A DNA stretch of 64,000 bases from Thuidium tamariscinum (taxonomy: Eukaryota; Streptophyta; Bryopsida; Hypnales; Thuidiaceae). Position 1 is the first letter of the stretch, and the number at the start of each line of letters is the position of its first letter. The notes under the pieces were generated by a model that saw nothing but the letters and a program-made list of their open reading frames with translations, did not search any database and was not told the DNA's origin. Of the stretch, positions 35,386-48,282 are shown piece by piece. The DNA lies in NCBI GenBank assembly GCA_947034885.2, contig OX344751.2, positions 12,028,001 to 12,092,000 of the forward strand. Reading direction: 5' to 3'. The position numbers and the translations under genes are program-made.

Positions 35386-35710
35386 GGTAGAAGGCTCTTA
35401 AATGGAATGGGTTCTAAAATGGTGCCCTACTTCAAATGTACAGTAGTTGTACATGTTGCTTTTTCATAGCCTTTAACAGTGTACGGACAGTGTACATTGT
35501 AGCTAGGGCACCATTTTACAGCCCTATGCCCTTTCAACTTCAAAATTTGATAACTAATTCAAAAAAGCTCAGAAAAATATGAAACGACTTGGGTTAGATG
35601 TCAATTCTACTTGTCTTTCAAGGAAAATTTACTGAAAAATATTTCTAGAGGTTTTACCTCCCTGAAATTCTGTTTCAGTCCTTAGATGGTCCATTATAGG
35701 ACCTCTTACC
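35386..35710. mobile_element. TIR element, 325 bp, termini GGTAGAAGGCTCTTAAATGG
   Basis: Left GGTAGAAGGCTCTTAAATGG; the right end reversed reads GGTAAGAGGTCCTATAATGG. Related degenerate copies: 37696-38027, about 45420-45690, about 50045-50260 and about 58290-58480. Shared interior words include 'aactaattcaaaaaagctc' and 'atgaaacgacttgggttaga'. Confidence 0.5.
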
Positions 35711-35800
35711 TTAGCATTTGGCTTGTCATACCTTATAACTTAGAGAGAGCTTGTCAATTGATATGTTCTCACATGATTGTCCCACATCAAAATTCAAGCT

Positions 35801-36079
35801 TTATTTTTTGGGCACACTAGCGACCGGTTTCTTCTTGGCGGCCCCAACCTTTTGCAAAGCTGCTAATTGTTGAGCCTTCCTTTCTGCGATCCTTTTCTTC
35901 ATCTCCGCAATCTTGATTGCTTGAGGGACAAACGGAGCAGCCACAATGGGTGGCTTGGCAACCATCTGCTCAAAGCCACAGAGAGCTTCGTTGTACTCGG
36001 TGAAAGAATCACGCTTCCGGTTGAATGTTTTGGGCCCAGCAATTTTCTGCAAGGACTTACTCGGCCTTGTTAGCGTCAT
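35801..36079 (-). CDS. Unassigned 92-aa Lys/Ala-rich ORF in a GC-richer island
   Basis: I do not recognise this protein. It begins MTLTRPSKSLQKIAGPK, has a middle hydrophobic PPIVAAPFVPQAI stretch, then a helix-prone charged run (EMKKRIAERKAQQLAAL) and a basic tail (KKKPVASVPKK). The DNA is close to half GC while its flanks are about 30 percent, which suggests real or formerly real coding sequence rather than a chance ORF. No introns, signal peptide or membrane span are evident. It could be a small gene, a retroposed exon, or a gene fragment carried by a mobile element. Confidence 0.3.
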   Translation of the reverse strand: MTLTRPSKSLQKIAGPKTFNRKRDSFTEYNEALCGFEQMVAKPPIVAAPFVPQAIKIAEMKKRIAERKAQQLAALQKVGAAKKKPVASVPKK

Positions 36080-37695
36080 GCATGATCCCCATTTAATAAT
36101 AATGCATTAACTTAGTTCAAAGTTAGCTAGTGGAATTGGGGAAAAAATCTAGTTGCAATTTGAAAATATTAGTAAAAAAGCAAGTGAAAGAATTTACAAT
36201 TTTTTAAATTAAAAAATTAAAAAATAGGAAAAATAATTAGACTTGGCACTTGAAAATCTGATTCAATATGGGAATGAAAAGTAAAATAGCTTGTAAAACT
36301 AAAAAAAAACTCATAAAATTTGTTTAGTACACCTTATTTCAACTTTACTACTATAGCTGCTACAATTAGATTCATGCTTGAAATGTATTCCCTATGAAGA
36401 TGAAACTTTGTAGTTGATTTTGAATACACCTATAATCAACTCTTTGAAAATTCATGGTTTATTTCTACATTGTTCAGTGACTAACATGAGCTAAGAAAAA
36501 ACTAAGATCTTCCAATTGCCAACAAGAACCAACAAAATCTAAGACAATTTAATGAAAGAAATCATGTACATACTCTTAATGGACTATTGTAGACATGATT
36601 ATCTTATTGAATCAATTTAATCTCCAAATTTATTGGACTTGAAATAATACATGTCAATGATTATTACCAAGAGAGGATTGTCTGGAAAATCATCTTTAAA
36701 TTGACTTTTTGGTTGCCTCCTAGGTATATTGTAACCGGCATTGATTCTTCTCCATAGATTCTACACATTATCTAGCATCAATCAAATAGCTCAACATTCA
36801 CAAATTTATGAGCTAAATTTTAGCTTCACTTGTCATGAATCCAATTCTATGAATGTTTTCTTCCTCAAGTGAAAGACTCTATTCAATTGGAGATTGTAGT
36901 TACTTTAGAGTACATTTTTGAGTGGTCATATGTTTGGTGGTGTAAAATTTGCATAGTCCCATTTGTTTTTAGCTTGTGAAGACATTTGTACTAACTTGTA
37001 AATGATATATATATCAGAAAAAAGTTAATCTAGCAGTAGTTTGAAATGAAAACAATCATATTGTACTTGTAAAGAATTCAATATATTTATAACTTCATAC
37101 CATTGAGAGCATCTTCATGATTGCAACATCTTGCTCTTTTTTATCCTTGATGGCAACAATCTTTGCATCAATTGCCATGGTAGAGTTCTTCCTCACAAGC
37201 TTGAACAACTTAGATTTGTGTATGTGATTACAATTAGAGACTAACAATATAGGAAGAAATCCAATTTCTTATTTCAAGAGATGATAGTGAATTAAGGATA
37301 TTTATTTGAGACCTCATAACAACCTCTGGCAATAAAAAAAAGTAACACTCAATATAAGTATCAATATGGAGCTATAATAAGGCAAAAAATGTTATTTGAT
37401 GAATAAACTCTTCAAAATTAATAAGTCTTTTCACCTCCTATTGAAAAGACACGTATTCATTGTATTTCTCTTCATGCATATCTTTTACTTTCAAATTTTT
37501 TTATATTTGAATGTTACCATTACTAGTTGTTTTTCAAGGTCTCTATATACAATACATTTAAAACACTTATCATTTGTGATAGATTAGTACAACTATAAAA
37601 ACATAGTCCATTAATTCAATGTAAAACTTTTAATTGTAACTTTTATAATGCAATGCTTCAAATATTCCACAATTGATACTAATGCTTTGCAATAA

Positions 37696-38027
37696 GGATG
37701 GAGGTTCTAAAAATGAGTAGGCTCTAAAATGAATCACCTCATTAATTGTATTGTATTTGTACATGTTGTTTTTTTATAGCCTTTAGCAATGTATGAACAA
37801 TGCACATTTCAAGAGGTGATCCATTTTAGAGCCTTATACCACTTCAACTTCAAAATTTTGTAACTAATTCCACAAAGCTCCAAACAATATGAAATGACTT
37901 AGGTTAGATGTCAATTCCACTTGTTTTTTTAAGGAAAATTTACTGAAAAAATATTTTAAGGTATTTTACCTCTCCAAAATTTAGATCCAACTTAAGTTAC
38001 ATACTCATTTATAGACCTCTTCTCTAA
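37696..38027. mobile_element. TIR element of the GGTAGAAGGCTC family, degenerate
   Basis: Left GGAGGTTCTAAAAATGAGTA; the right end reversed reads AGAGGTCTATAAATGAGTA. The interior is similar to 35386-35710. Confidence 0.45.
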
Positions 38028-38119
38028 CAAATATCTTTAGCCATTCAATCAATGCATATTTTTTAAAATAATTGATTAAATATTAATAATAAAAATTAGA
38101 AATAAAAGTCTTATCTTTT

Positions 38120-39024
38120 GTAACCCCTAAAGAAACAAGTTGCATTTTTTGGCAACATAGAAATTTTAGGCAACTCACTACAAATTGGAATTTTATTATT
38201 TTTTCTTTGAAATTTTCACACAACATGTAGACAAGGAATACCTTTAAGGCCCTACAATTTTCAGGACTTTTGACTATATGGTAAAAAAGTTATTGCATGA
38301 TATATTGTTTCTTTCTCAACTTGAATATTTGTTTGGGTAGTTTGGATAGATATGATAAAATCACTTTTTTTAGAAACAAAAATTTGAATTTGAATTTCCA
38401 AATTTAGACATATGTAGAGGGCTTTGAATCATTCCATTTTGATCAGTGAGATAAAAATTATGAAGAGTTTTAGTTTTTGGGTAGTTTGAAATTTCTATTC
38501 CAAAATAAACTTGGAAGTCTCTTACTTAACTCAAATTAAAATATTTTAGATAAATAACAACATCAGATGTAGATTGTTTATTGTTTATTACAACATTGCA
38601 ATCATTGGAATTGAGATTTTTTAATTTCATGAAAGAATTTTTAACAGTTTAGTGTTTTGGAATTTGGATCATTTTCTTCTTCTTTCTATTTACTATTTTT
38701 CCTAAATGTTTTACAATTGCAAATATTAATTTGAATTTTTATCAAGGATGTAACCATCTTGCTTGGAAAAATGAATCCAAAGAAGAACTACCATTTTGAA
38801 TATTTTTTCATAAAAATCTAAGCTTCTAATGTACATGTGTCTGATTTTTTGTAGGATTGAAAAAAAAATTTGTAAATTCAAAAGTTCATGTTTTGCAATC
38901 CAAATGGTGGAAATTTCTGAATTTTTTTCCATATATTCTCATGTGTCCACAAGTGTTCTATTTTCAAAGTTTGATACTTGTAGTAGAAATGGTGGAAGCT
39001 TAGTCAAAGAACCTTAGGGGTGAA
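38120..39024 (-). mobile_element. Degenerate TTAA-type element, about 905 bp
   Basis: Left GTAACCCCTAAAG, right CCTTAGGGGTGAA: each TTAA has one substitution. The interior follows the 23395 copy in the same (reverse) orientation. Confidence 0.5.
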
Positions 39025-40182
39025 GGTAATCAAGCTCCCTTTTGCTAAAAAAATTTCTCCAAGTCTGCAAGACAAAAGGCTAGAGAGAATGATCCTAACG
39101 GAATTTTGATAGAGGATTGCTTTATTTTATGCTCTACCTTCAAAAATATAGGACTTTGATATCCTAGTGATACTATATACGATCATAAAGCACTATTTTG
39201 TAAAATTGCAAGGCACTATTGTAGTTAGCAAAGATGTTAAAACTATATAGATTACAAGTAAAGATTTTAATCTAATTTTATAGTTTTGAAGTTGAAAAAA
39301 TATTTTACAAATTTCATTTTGAAAATTTAATAAATATGAATTAATAAAATATTGATATAAATATACATTACGAATCTGTCTCTCTCCCTCTCAACACAAT
39401 CTTAATCTTATAAATTGACTTTTATTACAATTTGGGACTACAACCACAACTTTAAGTACATAGTTAAGACAAACTACATTAATATATACTTTATATAATA
39501 GAGATGTCTATTTTCATTAAACCATCCTTTAGATTTAAATAAATTGTTGATGGAAAATTAAAATATGCCTTAGCTTCCAATAAATCATTAGACCATTTTC
39601 TAATTGTTCTCTGAGTTGCCCATTAGTGAATTTAATAATAATGTTTTCAATTTTTATTTGAAAATGGCACATATACTAAACTAAAAGTAATGGAATTTCA
39701 AAGTTTCAATTTACATTTAAATTTCTACAAAAATTTAGAGATGATTACACTACAAAAGATCCTTGCTCATACTAATTTGATTAGTTATATACAAGCAAAA
39801 ATTTCAAGCAACCATTCACATGTTTGTAGCTTCCTTGATCAAATGATGTAGTTCCTTGATAAAAACAAGGGATTTGGGGGTACTCAATTGCATTGCAAGA
39901 GCTAAACAAAATTTTTAACCTATTTTATTTGTTTTTAGAGGTGGATGACTAAGTTAAGAATTTGCAAAGAAAGATTCCTTGTTGACTCATATTGTAAGAA
40001 GGGTGAAGGGTACCTTCAAAAAACAAATGTCAAAAATTGAGTAATTTCTTTTTAATAAATTTTTGGACTAAATGTAATTTTTATTTAAGGTAATTTTACT
40101 TCATAATGAAAAAAATACCTATGTACAAAAATTCTAATTTACTTAGTATATGCAAATACAAATACAAACTTAGTGATTTAGA
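39025..40182. other. AT-rich spacer
   Basis: No gene or clear element visible. Confidence 0.4.
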
Positions 40183-40545
40183 GTCATTAGAAGAGATTTG
40201 AAGGCATTGGAAGCCCGCAAGTTATTTTGAGTTCCCCAATTGTGGGAACATGTTGGGAACATGACACATTAGCAATCTAATGTGGTTGAGAGAATGCCAC
40301 ATCAAAAAAATTCAATTTTTCAATTTTTCAATTTAGAAAAAGCAAAACTTAAATTTTTTAATTTAAAAAAATCAGTTTTAGATTTCTTAACACTTTTTAG
40401 GATTTGAGAATTTGAAACTTTTTTTTTCAAAAATCCAAAATATTCAGCCAATAGGGTTGATTTGCAGTATCTAGACAATACATGGAACATACTAGGAAAT
40501 AACCCGAAAACAGGCTTCCGTTGCCTTCGAATCCCTTCTAATGAC
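40183..40545. mobile_element. MITE, about 363 bp, termini AGTCATTAGAAGRGATT
   Basis: Left AGTCATTAGAAGAGATTTGA; right end reversed AGTCATTAGAAGGGATTCGA; GAAGGCA..GGAAGC continues in both. The interior 'aatgtggttgagagaatgcc' is akin to the CATAAGAGG elements, so these may be one superfamily with diverged ends. Confidence 0.6.
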
Positions 40546-40858
40546 TTGTTGTCTTTTCCCTAACACAATGATGTGGTAGAACATTCCACATCATTTATTC
40601 CCTAAACAAAGAAAAAAATATTCCACTTCTATTAGTAACTATGAAGAGCAAATTGGCATAAAGCAAGGAGATTAATCAATATCATATACATATAGGAGCA
40701 TTTGGCATTGTAGTGTCAAACATTTAATTAAAACATAAAATAATCTTTGGCACTTTAAAATATATTGAATTTGAAATATTCATCAATAAGTTTTTAGAAG
40801 AAAGAATCAAGCAACTATCTCATAATTATAGCTTCAAATTCCATTTACTTTTTGTGCT

Positions 40859-41589
40859 GGGTCGTTGCAAAAAACACTTACCGGTTATGGTTCAAAATGG
40901 CCTTAGTATTGGAGTACTATGACATTTCGAATAAATTTTTTTAAATAAAATAAAATATGGTTAATTTGTAAAGCATTAAAAAACTAAGGTGTGTGAAAAT
41001 TTAAGACTAAAAAAATTTATTTCTAAAAGTTATGCACACTCAAAGAGTGATGAAAAATACCATGAAAATAGACTGTTTAATGTTTGATTTTTAAAAAATA
41101 GTCAAAAAATTCAAAAAATTCTCCAAAAACAAGACGTTTTTTCTAATAATTATATAGATACTTCTCTCCAACTATTTTTATCTTTGGAAAAAATACATTG
41201 TATCCTCTACACTTGTGCAAAGGTGCTCCACTTTGAGCACACATAGAAGTTGAAAATTTTAATATTTTTACAAAATATCTTTGTAGGCTTGTGTAACTTT
41301 AGTAGAATTCATTGCATGCCAATTTTTAGTTTAAAATTTTCATTTTGAGTCAAAAATAGGACTAAAAAATCCGAAAATGGTCAAGGTATACATCCAATTG
41401 GGGCTGTTTAAAAATAGTAAAATAATTTTTAAAAACTTCAAAAAACTACATAGTGTCCCAAACTATTATTTGTACCTTTGTTTTAAGTTTTGTGTAAAAT
41501 TAACTAATAATGAAAAAGTTATGAGTAAAAAATCACCTGCCCAAGGCTAAGAGGACAAAAAATAGGACAAGTGTTTCTTGCAATCACCC
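40859..41589. mobile_element. TIR element, about 730 bp, ends GGGTCGTTGCAAAAAACACT
   Basis: Left GGGTCGTTGCAAAAAACACT; right end reversed GGGTGATTGCAAGAAACACT. If the ends start at GG, it is flanked by CTG on both sides. Same terminal family as 18331-19712 and 7487. Unlike the former it is not a fold-back. No long ORF. Confidence 0.65.
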
Positions 41590-42412
41590 TGCAATGAGAT
41601 GAAAGGATGAGCTTCTTATACAATTAGGGTGGTAGGAGGAAAAGCAACCTTTGTGAAATATGTAAATTAGAATTAGTAGGTACTCAACAATTCATAGTTA
41701 AGTCAAAAGCAGAAAATTGTGTTCAAAGAAAATTTTCAAAACTTATTTCTAAGGCATAGTGGGAAATCTTTTTCTAAAAAACTTTGAACTAAGTCAATGT
41801 AGGAAATCAAGCTAACTTTCATTTTCAAAAAAGTCTTGTTTGAAATTTAAAGTCTCCAATCAAAAGTTATGAAAACATGTAAAAGGGGGTTTAAAAGGGA
41901 CATTTTCTTCGACATTTTCTATCTCTAAATTTTGCCTACAAATCTTTTTGGAAGCTTGAATCACAAACAAGTTTTTAGCAATGAAAGTTAGCTTGATTTA
42001 CCAACTTTTTTTGGTTTAATGTTTTGGAAATAATTATTGTACTATGTCAAAAAGAAGTTTGAAATTCTACTTTAAACACAATTCTTACACTTTGAGAGTG
42101 GGAATCAAGCTCTAATCTTCAAATTATCCCATAGCCTTGAAGATTGATGACAAACAATGAATTTCATTACAAAAGAGAATTCTCCACCCTTCATCTAGTC
42201 TCACAAAACGTCAATGAATCAATCCCTTTATTTTACCATCAAAAAATCATCAAATGATAAATTGCTATTCAATGCAATGTATTCTTTGGATTCTTGGCAA
42301 TTCATCTTTACATCACTTTTTAGACTTTTTAGTTTGATTTTTCAATTAGAAAAAATGAGGTTCACTAAACACTAGAAATGCTCTTCCACCATACTTGTAT
42401 AATAACTTATCT
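41590..42412. other. AT-rich spacer
   Basis: No gene or clear element visible. Confidence 0.4.
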
Positions 42413-43337
42413 TTAACCCCTAAAGGACTAAAGTCCCCTCAGGAGACACTTGGAATTTTGGGCAGGCTTGTGTGACTTGAATTTTTTCTATGATTTTTTG
42501 AAACTTTTTTGAAGATAGGAAATCAGATTATCTTTCCAAAAATATAATTTTTATTTCAATTGATGCTTGGAAGCACAAGTTATGCCATTCTAAGTCCAAA
42601 AAGCAGTTTATCGGGCAGAAAAAAAAAACACAGAAAAAATTATTTTTTTATTTTTTATTTTTTTTCTCAAATATTATGTTTTGTTCTACAGCTGAAGCTT
42701 TGGTTCATTTTATTTGGACTAATAATGAGAAAGTTACGGACAATCTTGTATTTCGGGCAATCTAAGCACCTTTTTCAAAAAATAACTTATAGAATTCATT
42801 TTTGAATGCAATTTTTCAAATTTTTCAAATTTTATTTTTTGATAGGGCTTAGGATGTTTGCAAGAACAAGCTCACCATTGTAATCATGGTTTTCCAATTA
42901 CATCTTAAAGTTATTAACAACTTAGTGTTCTGTTCAATCTTGGACCTACCTCTACTTAACAATTTTTTAATGAATGAAAATCAAGTTGTTGTTTTTGAAA
43001 GTTTTTTCCTTAATTCTCAACTCAAATGTTCAACATAAAAAATTTTAACTTCATGGTCCATAATGCAAAAAAATTCAACAAATGACAATCAAAGTCATCT
43101 AAAATTGCAAGTTAGAGTTCAAATTTTTTTTTCCAACTTTGAATGCTAATATCTTCCAATCAGTATGGTCAAACTCCATGAAATTTTTATCACATGATCT
43201 CAAACAAATAATTTACAAGATCCTATGGTTAGATTATAATAAAATTGTATTTTTTTGTTTTTTTGGGAGGAAGTAGCAAATATGGCAGTTTTGAGTGGTT
43301 TTCAAGCCAGAAAATGCCTTAGTCCTATAGGGGTTAA
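42413..43337 (-). mobile_element. TTAA-flanked piggyBac-like element, 925 bp
   Basis: Left TTAACCCCTAAAGG, right CCTATAGGGGTTAA. The subterminal 'cccctcaggagacacttgga' matches, in reverse, the right end of the nested element at 33820-34411. No ORF of note. Confidence 0.65.
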
Positions 43338-43549
43338 TCTCTACAGTGGAAACATTCAAAACCGTGCAAATAAGGAATTCAACATAGTTGGAGGCAGTGT
43401 TTTCTAAAAATGATATGTTCAAGTATTAGCGAGTGAAAATCATGAATTTAAAAAAAATTTAAAAAAAATTCCGATACAATATGTAATTTCTACAAATTTT
43501 CAAAGTGTTGGCTCCTTAGACTTGTGAAACCATCCGCTAGGTGCCCCTA

Positions 43550-44330
43550 AAACTGAACCTTGCAAAAATCAGCACTCAGCCAACTAGATTCTCCTATGTG
43601 TCCTTCAACTGTATCAGCTAATTATAATTACACATGTGGCGAACACATTAAGGAAAGTCTACTGACACAATTGGGTGAATCTATGGTCCATTCCAAGGAA
43701 GAGGTGCAAGAATGGGTGTCTTGCCCTTATGCTTTGTTGTGGACAAATTCCACAAATGAAGTAAAGATAGGAAAAGACACAAAAAAGAGGCACCTTCTCT
43801 GAAGACTAGTAAATGTTACTCGTATGTGATTTGGTAATAATCACTATAGGAGGCAACATATTATTGATCACCTCTTCTATTCTAGCAAGGTAGGGTGGTC
43901 TATTTTTGATCAATTAATTGGAAATAGTAATCCATTTGGTAAGGTGTCACATGGCAATGAACTGAATGAAGCATTCTTGCTTGGTGCTACAATTTTTCAA
44001 TCATAGTAATGAAGCACACTCAATATTATACCCAGCCCTTGGTTGGAAATAGGATGACCTATCACCTATAAGATCAATATGGAATGAACAAAATCTTCAC
44101 CTACAAAATTCATGATGTGGGAAATAAAATTCTGAAAAAGTGTGGAATTCTTTTCAAGTGAGTCTGTTTCTGTACTTTGCAAAATTTGTCCCTTTGACAA
44201 ATCTGCACTCAGTGTGTGCTCAACAGAATTGCTTATTTAGTCAGGCATGGTTTGCCTTTGTTGATGGAAAATTGAAAACTATTGAAATTGCCAGTTCCAA
44301 TGCTATTTGTGTATATCCCTGAATTGGACT
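43550..44330 (+). other. Unassigned stretch with two small ORFs of higher GC
   Basis: ORFs at 43560-43802 (80 aa) and 44140-44322 (60 aa) lie in DNA less AT-rich than the flanks. No recognisable domain. They may be remnants of an old gene; no splice structure joining them could be supported. Confidence 0.25.
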
Positions 44331-45711
44331 TCAATTGTACTACGCCATTGACATGTATAGTACAGTACTACACAACTGAATTCTGTTCATGGACTCTTGC
44401 ATTTGTTCAACGCATGTCCTGCACGGAAGAATTTTTTTCTTAAAATTTTTGTTCTCTAGTTAAAGAATTAAAAAAGTTATTTTTTATTTTATAATATTGA
44501 AGGAGGTTTTTGAGGCAAGTTGTTAAAATTATGGAGCTTGAGCCAGCATGTACTGCACTCACTGAAGGAGTTTCTTTCAGGCAAATGCCTTGGTTGAAAC
44601 TATGTAAGCTTGGAAAATGGTTGAGTCACAACTGCATTTAACTTAGTTACCCTTAGAAATAGAGGAATTCAGTCATTGGACTGACTTTAGCGGCTAAGTC
44701 TCTGGAGTCTGGATCTGATTGACTTTGCTAATAATATCACAGTTTTGGGGTTAATAATTGATTTATTAATAGAATTGTGTGTGTGAGTGAACTTTGCAAG
44801 CAGACAGTAGTTTTTGGGTAACTATTCTTTCAGTAAGTTAACCACTTGCTTGAACAACATTTTGATTCTATGAATATATTTGCTTCATGAACATCAACTT
44901 TGCTATATATGGAGAGGGCTTCCTTTGATCTCTTTCAAGAGTTTATGGAAAACGAAAGTACCAATAAAACAATCATTTACTAGTCACTTACTCTTTTGGA
45001 GAAGCTAAAATCCTTGAATTATTTTTCAGTAAAATTTTCATTGAAAGAAAATGGAAAAGGCTATCTAACTAAAGTGTTAATTCTCATATTTTTTGGACCT
45101 TTGTAGAATCAGCTACAAATTTTTCAAGCTGAAATGCAAAGATCACTAAAGCTATTCACTTCTTAAAATGTGCACTATTTATGCATTGATGATGCATTGA
45201 GAAAGCCGTTCATTTCTTTGTTAGAGGATGATGAAGCGTTTATAAACCTCTTACCTTTGATAATTGATGGAATATATCCCAACATGATTTGACTACAATA
45301 GTTTCAATTACCATTGCAGGTGAATTTCTTTAAATTGACGGTATTCCTAATGCCATCTTGACAATCCAACTTTGGATGGGGAATTTTGTTAAATTGGCAA
45401 TGTTTTCCAATCCAATCCATTTTGCTTTTTTATTGCATCAACAATGTACAAATATTGTACATTTCAAGAGGTGAATGCTTTTGGTGACCACTATGTTTCA
45501 ATTTCCAAAAGAATTCATATGCTATTCCACAAAGGTTCAAAACCTATGATACAACCTGAGTTACATGCCAATTTCATTTGTCTTTCAAGAATAATTTCAC
45601 TGAAAAAATACGGACTTCACAAAGTCTCACCTCCCCAAATTGATTTCCAGTTCTTAAACTGAATGACCTCCTACCTTACTTCTCTGCCATTCTCTGCGTC
45701 ATTCCAAGAAA

Positions 45712-46005
45712 ATGCAAAGCATGTTGAAAAGACCTCCCACATTGCTTCTATTTCCATTACACGTTCATCGCCTGCACACTAATCTACACACAGGCAATCA
45801 GGGATTACCTCCGAAAGTCCTTTGTGGGGTGTCCAAATTATCCAAAAATGGGGTCACTACAACCATGCGCTTACTGGAGACTCGTGCTCCCCACGCCGCG
45901 TTCTTTATCAATTCCGCAGAAGTCGTTGACACCTCCTACTCGGCTGCCTTGGCACTCCGAGTTCACCGGGCACCACAAATCCACAATGCCGTGAACCATA
46001 AATGA
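45712..46005 (+). other. Unassigned 97-aa ORF near peroxidase 3
   Basis: Balanced base composition in contrast to the AT-rich DNA to its left. The protein is basic and Thr/Ala/Leu-rich with no motif I can name. It is not present upstream of peroxidases 1 and 2, and lies just outside duplication copy C. Confidence 0.25.
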
Positions 46006-46400
46006 GAGGAGTACTCAAGGCGTAGGCAATCAGTCAATCGCCTACTTTGAAGCCATCCACTTTCCGTGCTTGTCGGGATTGCACAATACTAGTGGCATGA
46101 AATCGAAAGAATTCGTTTACTTCCATCCAAAAAAATGAAAATAAATGAAAATGCAAAGTACTGCTCATGAGTCGAGACAACTGCAAAGAGGAAACAGTGT
46201 TGGCGCCCTTCCTCCGATTAGCATCCAGCGTTGACGTAGCCGTTGACACTTGCATCCCCTATTGACCTGAACCGTCAGAGCTATGGTCATTCTTCACAGG
46301 AATTATAGCAGCTGGGTGATCATCTCTCATGAAAATAGCAACTATTCTAGCGATAAGCTAGCCAGGTGCTCTTCCACGAAGCTGAGGTCTGGAAAGTGCT

Positions 46401-46410
46401 CTAATATAAA
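46401..46410 (+). promoter_or_regulatory. Putative TATA box of peroxidase 3
   Basis: CTAATATAAA about 180 bp upstream of the ATG, at the place equivalent to CTATATAAC in copies A and B. Confidence 0.4.
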
Positions 46411-46584
46411 CTGTATGAGAAGTGGGCCTGAAACGTGCCTCATTCTCTCCATCCCAGCTTGAATTCGCTGATTTGCATTGCTTGCGGTGTAAGGTAAGTG
46501 CAGCACTTCAGCTGGTGGTGTGTGTATCACTCTTGCAGTGGTGAGAGATTCGATCGATCTAGCTTGGCTCTGCTAGTTTGGAGA

Positions 46585-48282
46585 ATGGGGACCCAGATGA
46601 GAGTGAGTTTGGCGACACTGCTAGTGGTGGCGATGGTTGCGTGGAGCAATGTGCGTGGAGTGGAGGCCACTTTGAAGTACAACTTCTACGGGTACACTTG
46701 TCCCAATGTGGAGAAAATTGTGTACAAGTCGATGAGGGCGTCGTATGCCAAGGACAATACTGTGGCGCCTGGAATCCTTCGACTCATCTTCCATGACTGC
46801 TTTGTCCGGGTAAGCATCCTGACATTCAGTGCAAGCATCTGTTCCTCGCAGTCGATTAATTTAATTCCACCTATCTCTGTCTTAGTCCTTCTCGTGATCT
46901 CGTCAAGTCAAATATCGATCATAGTGTTAGTACTACAAACAGCGTTCGAGAGAGAAAACGGGGTTCTAGCTGCGCAACTCACTCGTTAATTTAGAACCAT
47001 TAATTGTTTCGTTACTGTTTCTTTAGTAAGCGGGAATAAACGCTAGTGTTCAGTACCGCTGGAGGTCCAGTTGTTTGGAATGTAGTTTGAGTTAATTACT
47101 AATGCCGAATGCACCAGATGTCTGGGAAAATAAAACTTAAAGCTGAAAGTAGTGGTTGCTTGCATTTGTACATAGTCATGTTTCATTCATGAATGGGGCA
47201 CATGATCGAGCTCATTGCATTCATGAGATGATGATCTATGAGAAGATCGACCGACTTGTGGACTGAACATGTGTTGGGCACAACGACAGGGATGCGACGG
47301 GTCCGTGTTGCTAGCAGGGAGCACCACCGAGAGATCTGCCCCGAACAACGCTGGGCTCCACGGTTTCGAAGCCATCGACGCGGCCAAGGCTGCAGTGGAG
47401 GCTGCCTGCCCAGGAGTGGTCTCCTGCGCCGACATTCTAGCGTTCGCCTCTCGCGACACGGTGATCCTGACGAATGGAGTGGGCTGGCCAGTGCCCGCAG
47501 GTCGCCGCGACGGCCGAGTGTCCATCGCTCAGGAGGCACTCGACAACTTGCCGCCCTCCACCTTCAACAGCACGCAGCTCATCGCCACCTTCGCTGCGAA
47601 GGGCCTGTCCGCAGCGCAGATGGTCGATCTCTCAGGTACCCACACTAACCAATCTGAAGGTAGAGATCGACTGCATTAATTAACCATGCAGTACATTAGT
47701 GGCTCCATTGACCATGCAGGTGAGCTTCGATTTGTGGTGAGTGTGAAAATAATTGATTTGTTACAAGAGTTTACTAGTGTACGCTGTTCTATCATTCCTG
47801 GACATTGACTTCAAGATTGTCATAGATGGGCAGTTTGGATTTCTCCTCTGGAAATTTGAGTCCTGACGAGGGTGTGTATGTACCGTATCTCAGGGTCCCA
47901 CACTTTGGGAGTGACGCATTGCTTCCAGTTGCGGGACAGACTCTTCGGGACCACCGTCGACCCCACTATTCCCAAGGACCTGTTGGCGACGTTGAAAAAG
48001 GTGTGCCCTGCGATCGGCACCCCGACTCCTCTGGTCATCGACCAATTCTCTCCAAGCACATTTGACACGAAGTATTTCCAGAATATCCAGGCTGGCCGTG
48101 GCCTCATGACCTCCGATCAAACTCTCTTCAGGGACCCTCGCACTAAACCCTACGTGTTGCTGAATCTGAGGCAACGCACATTCAACAGGCGATTCGCTTC
48201 GGCTATGGTGGCCATGACCAACATCCAGCCCAAGACGGGCAGGCAGGGGGAGATTCGTAAGCTCTGCCAGTTTGTGAACTAG
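46585..48282 (+). CDS. Class III secretory peroxidase 3 (319 aa, three exons)
   Basis: Exons: 46585-46809, 47290-47635, 47894-48282 (225+346+389 nt = 960 nt including stop), GT-AG introns in the same positions as in peroxidases 1 and 2. It has a signal peptide, distal Arg and His in RLIFHDCFV, proximal His in LSGSHTLG, and the eight standard cysteines. Two compensating single-codon indels relative to the paralogues (one codon fewer before LKYNFY, one more in [11 protein letters not shown]) leave the length unchanged. GCDGSVLL replaces GCDASVLL. The C-terminal region is more basic than in the paralogues ([18 protein letters not shown]). Probably an apoplastic peroxidase. Confidence 0.93.

Noticed and set aside
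35400..38030. Possible LTR pair formed by the similar blocks at 35386 and 37696
   Set aside because: Each block has its own inverted termini, identity is low, further solo copies exist elsewhere, and there is no gag-pol between them.
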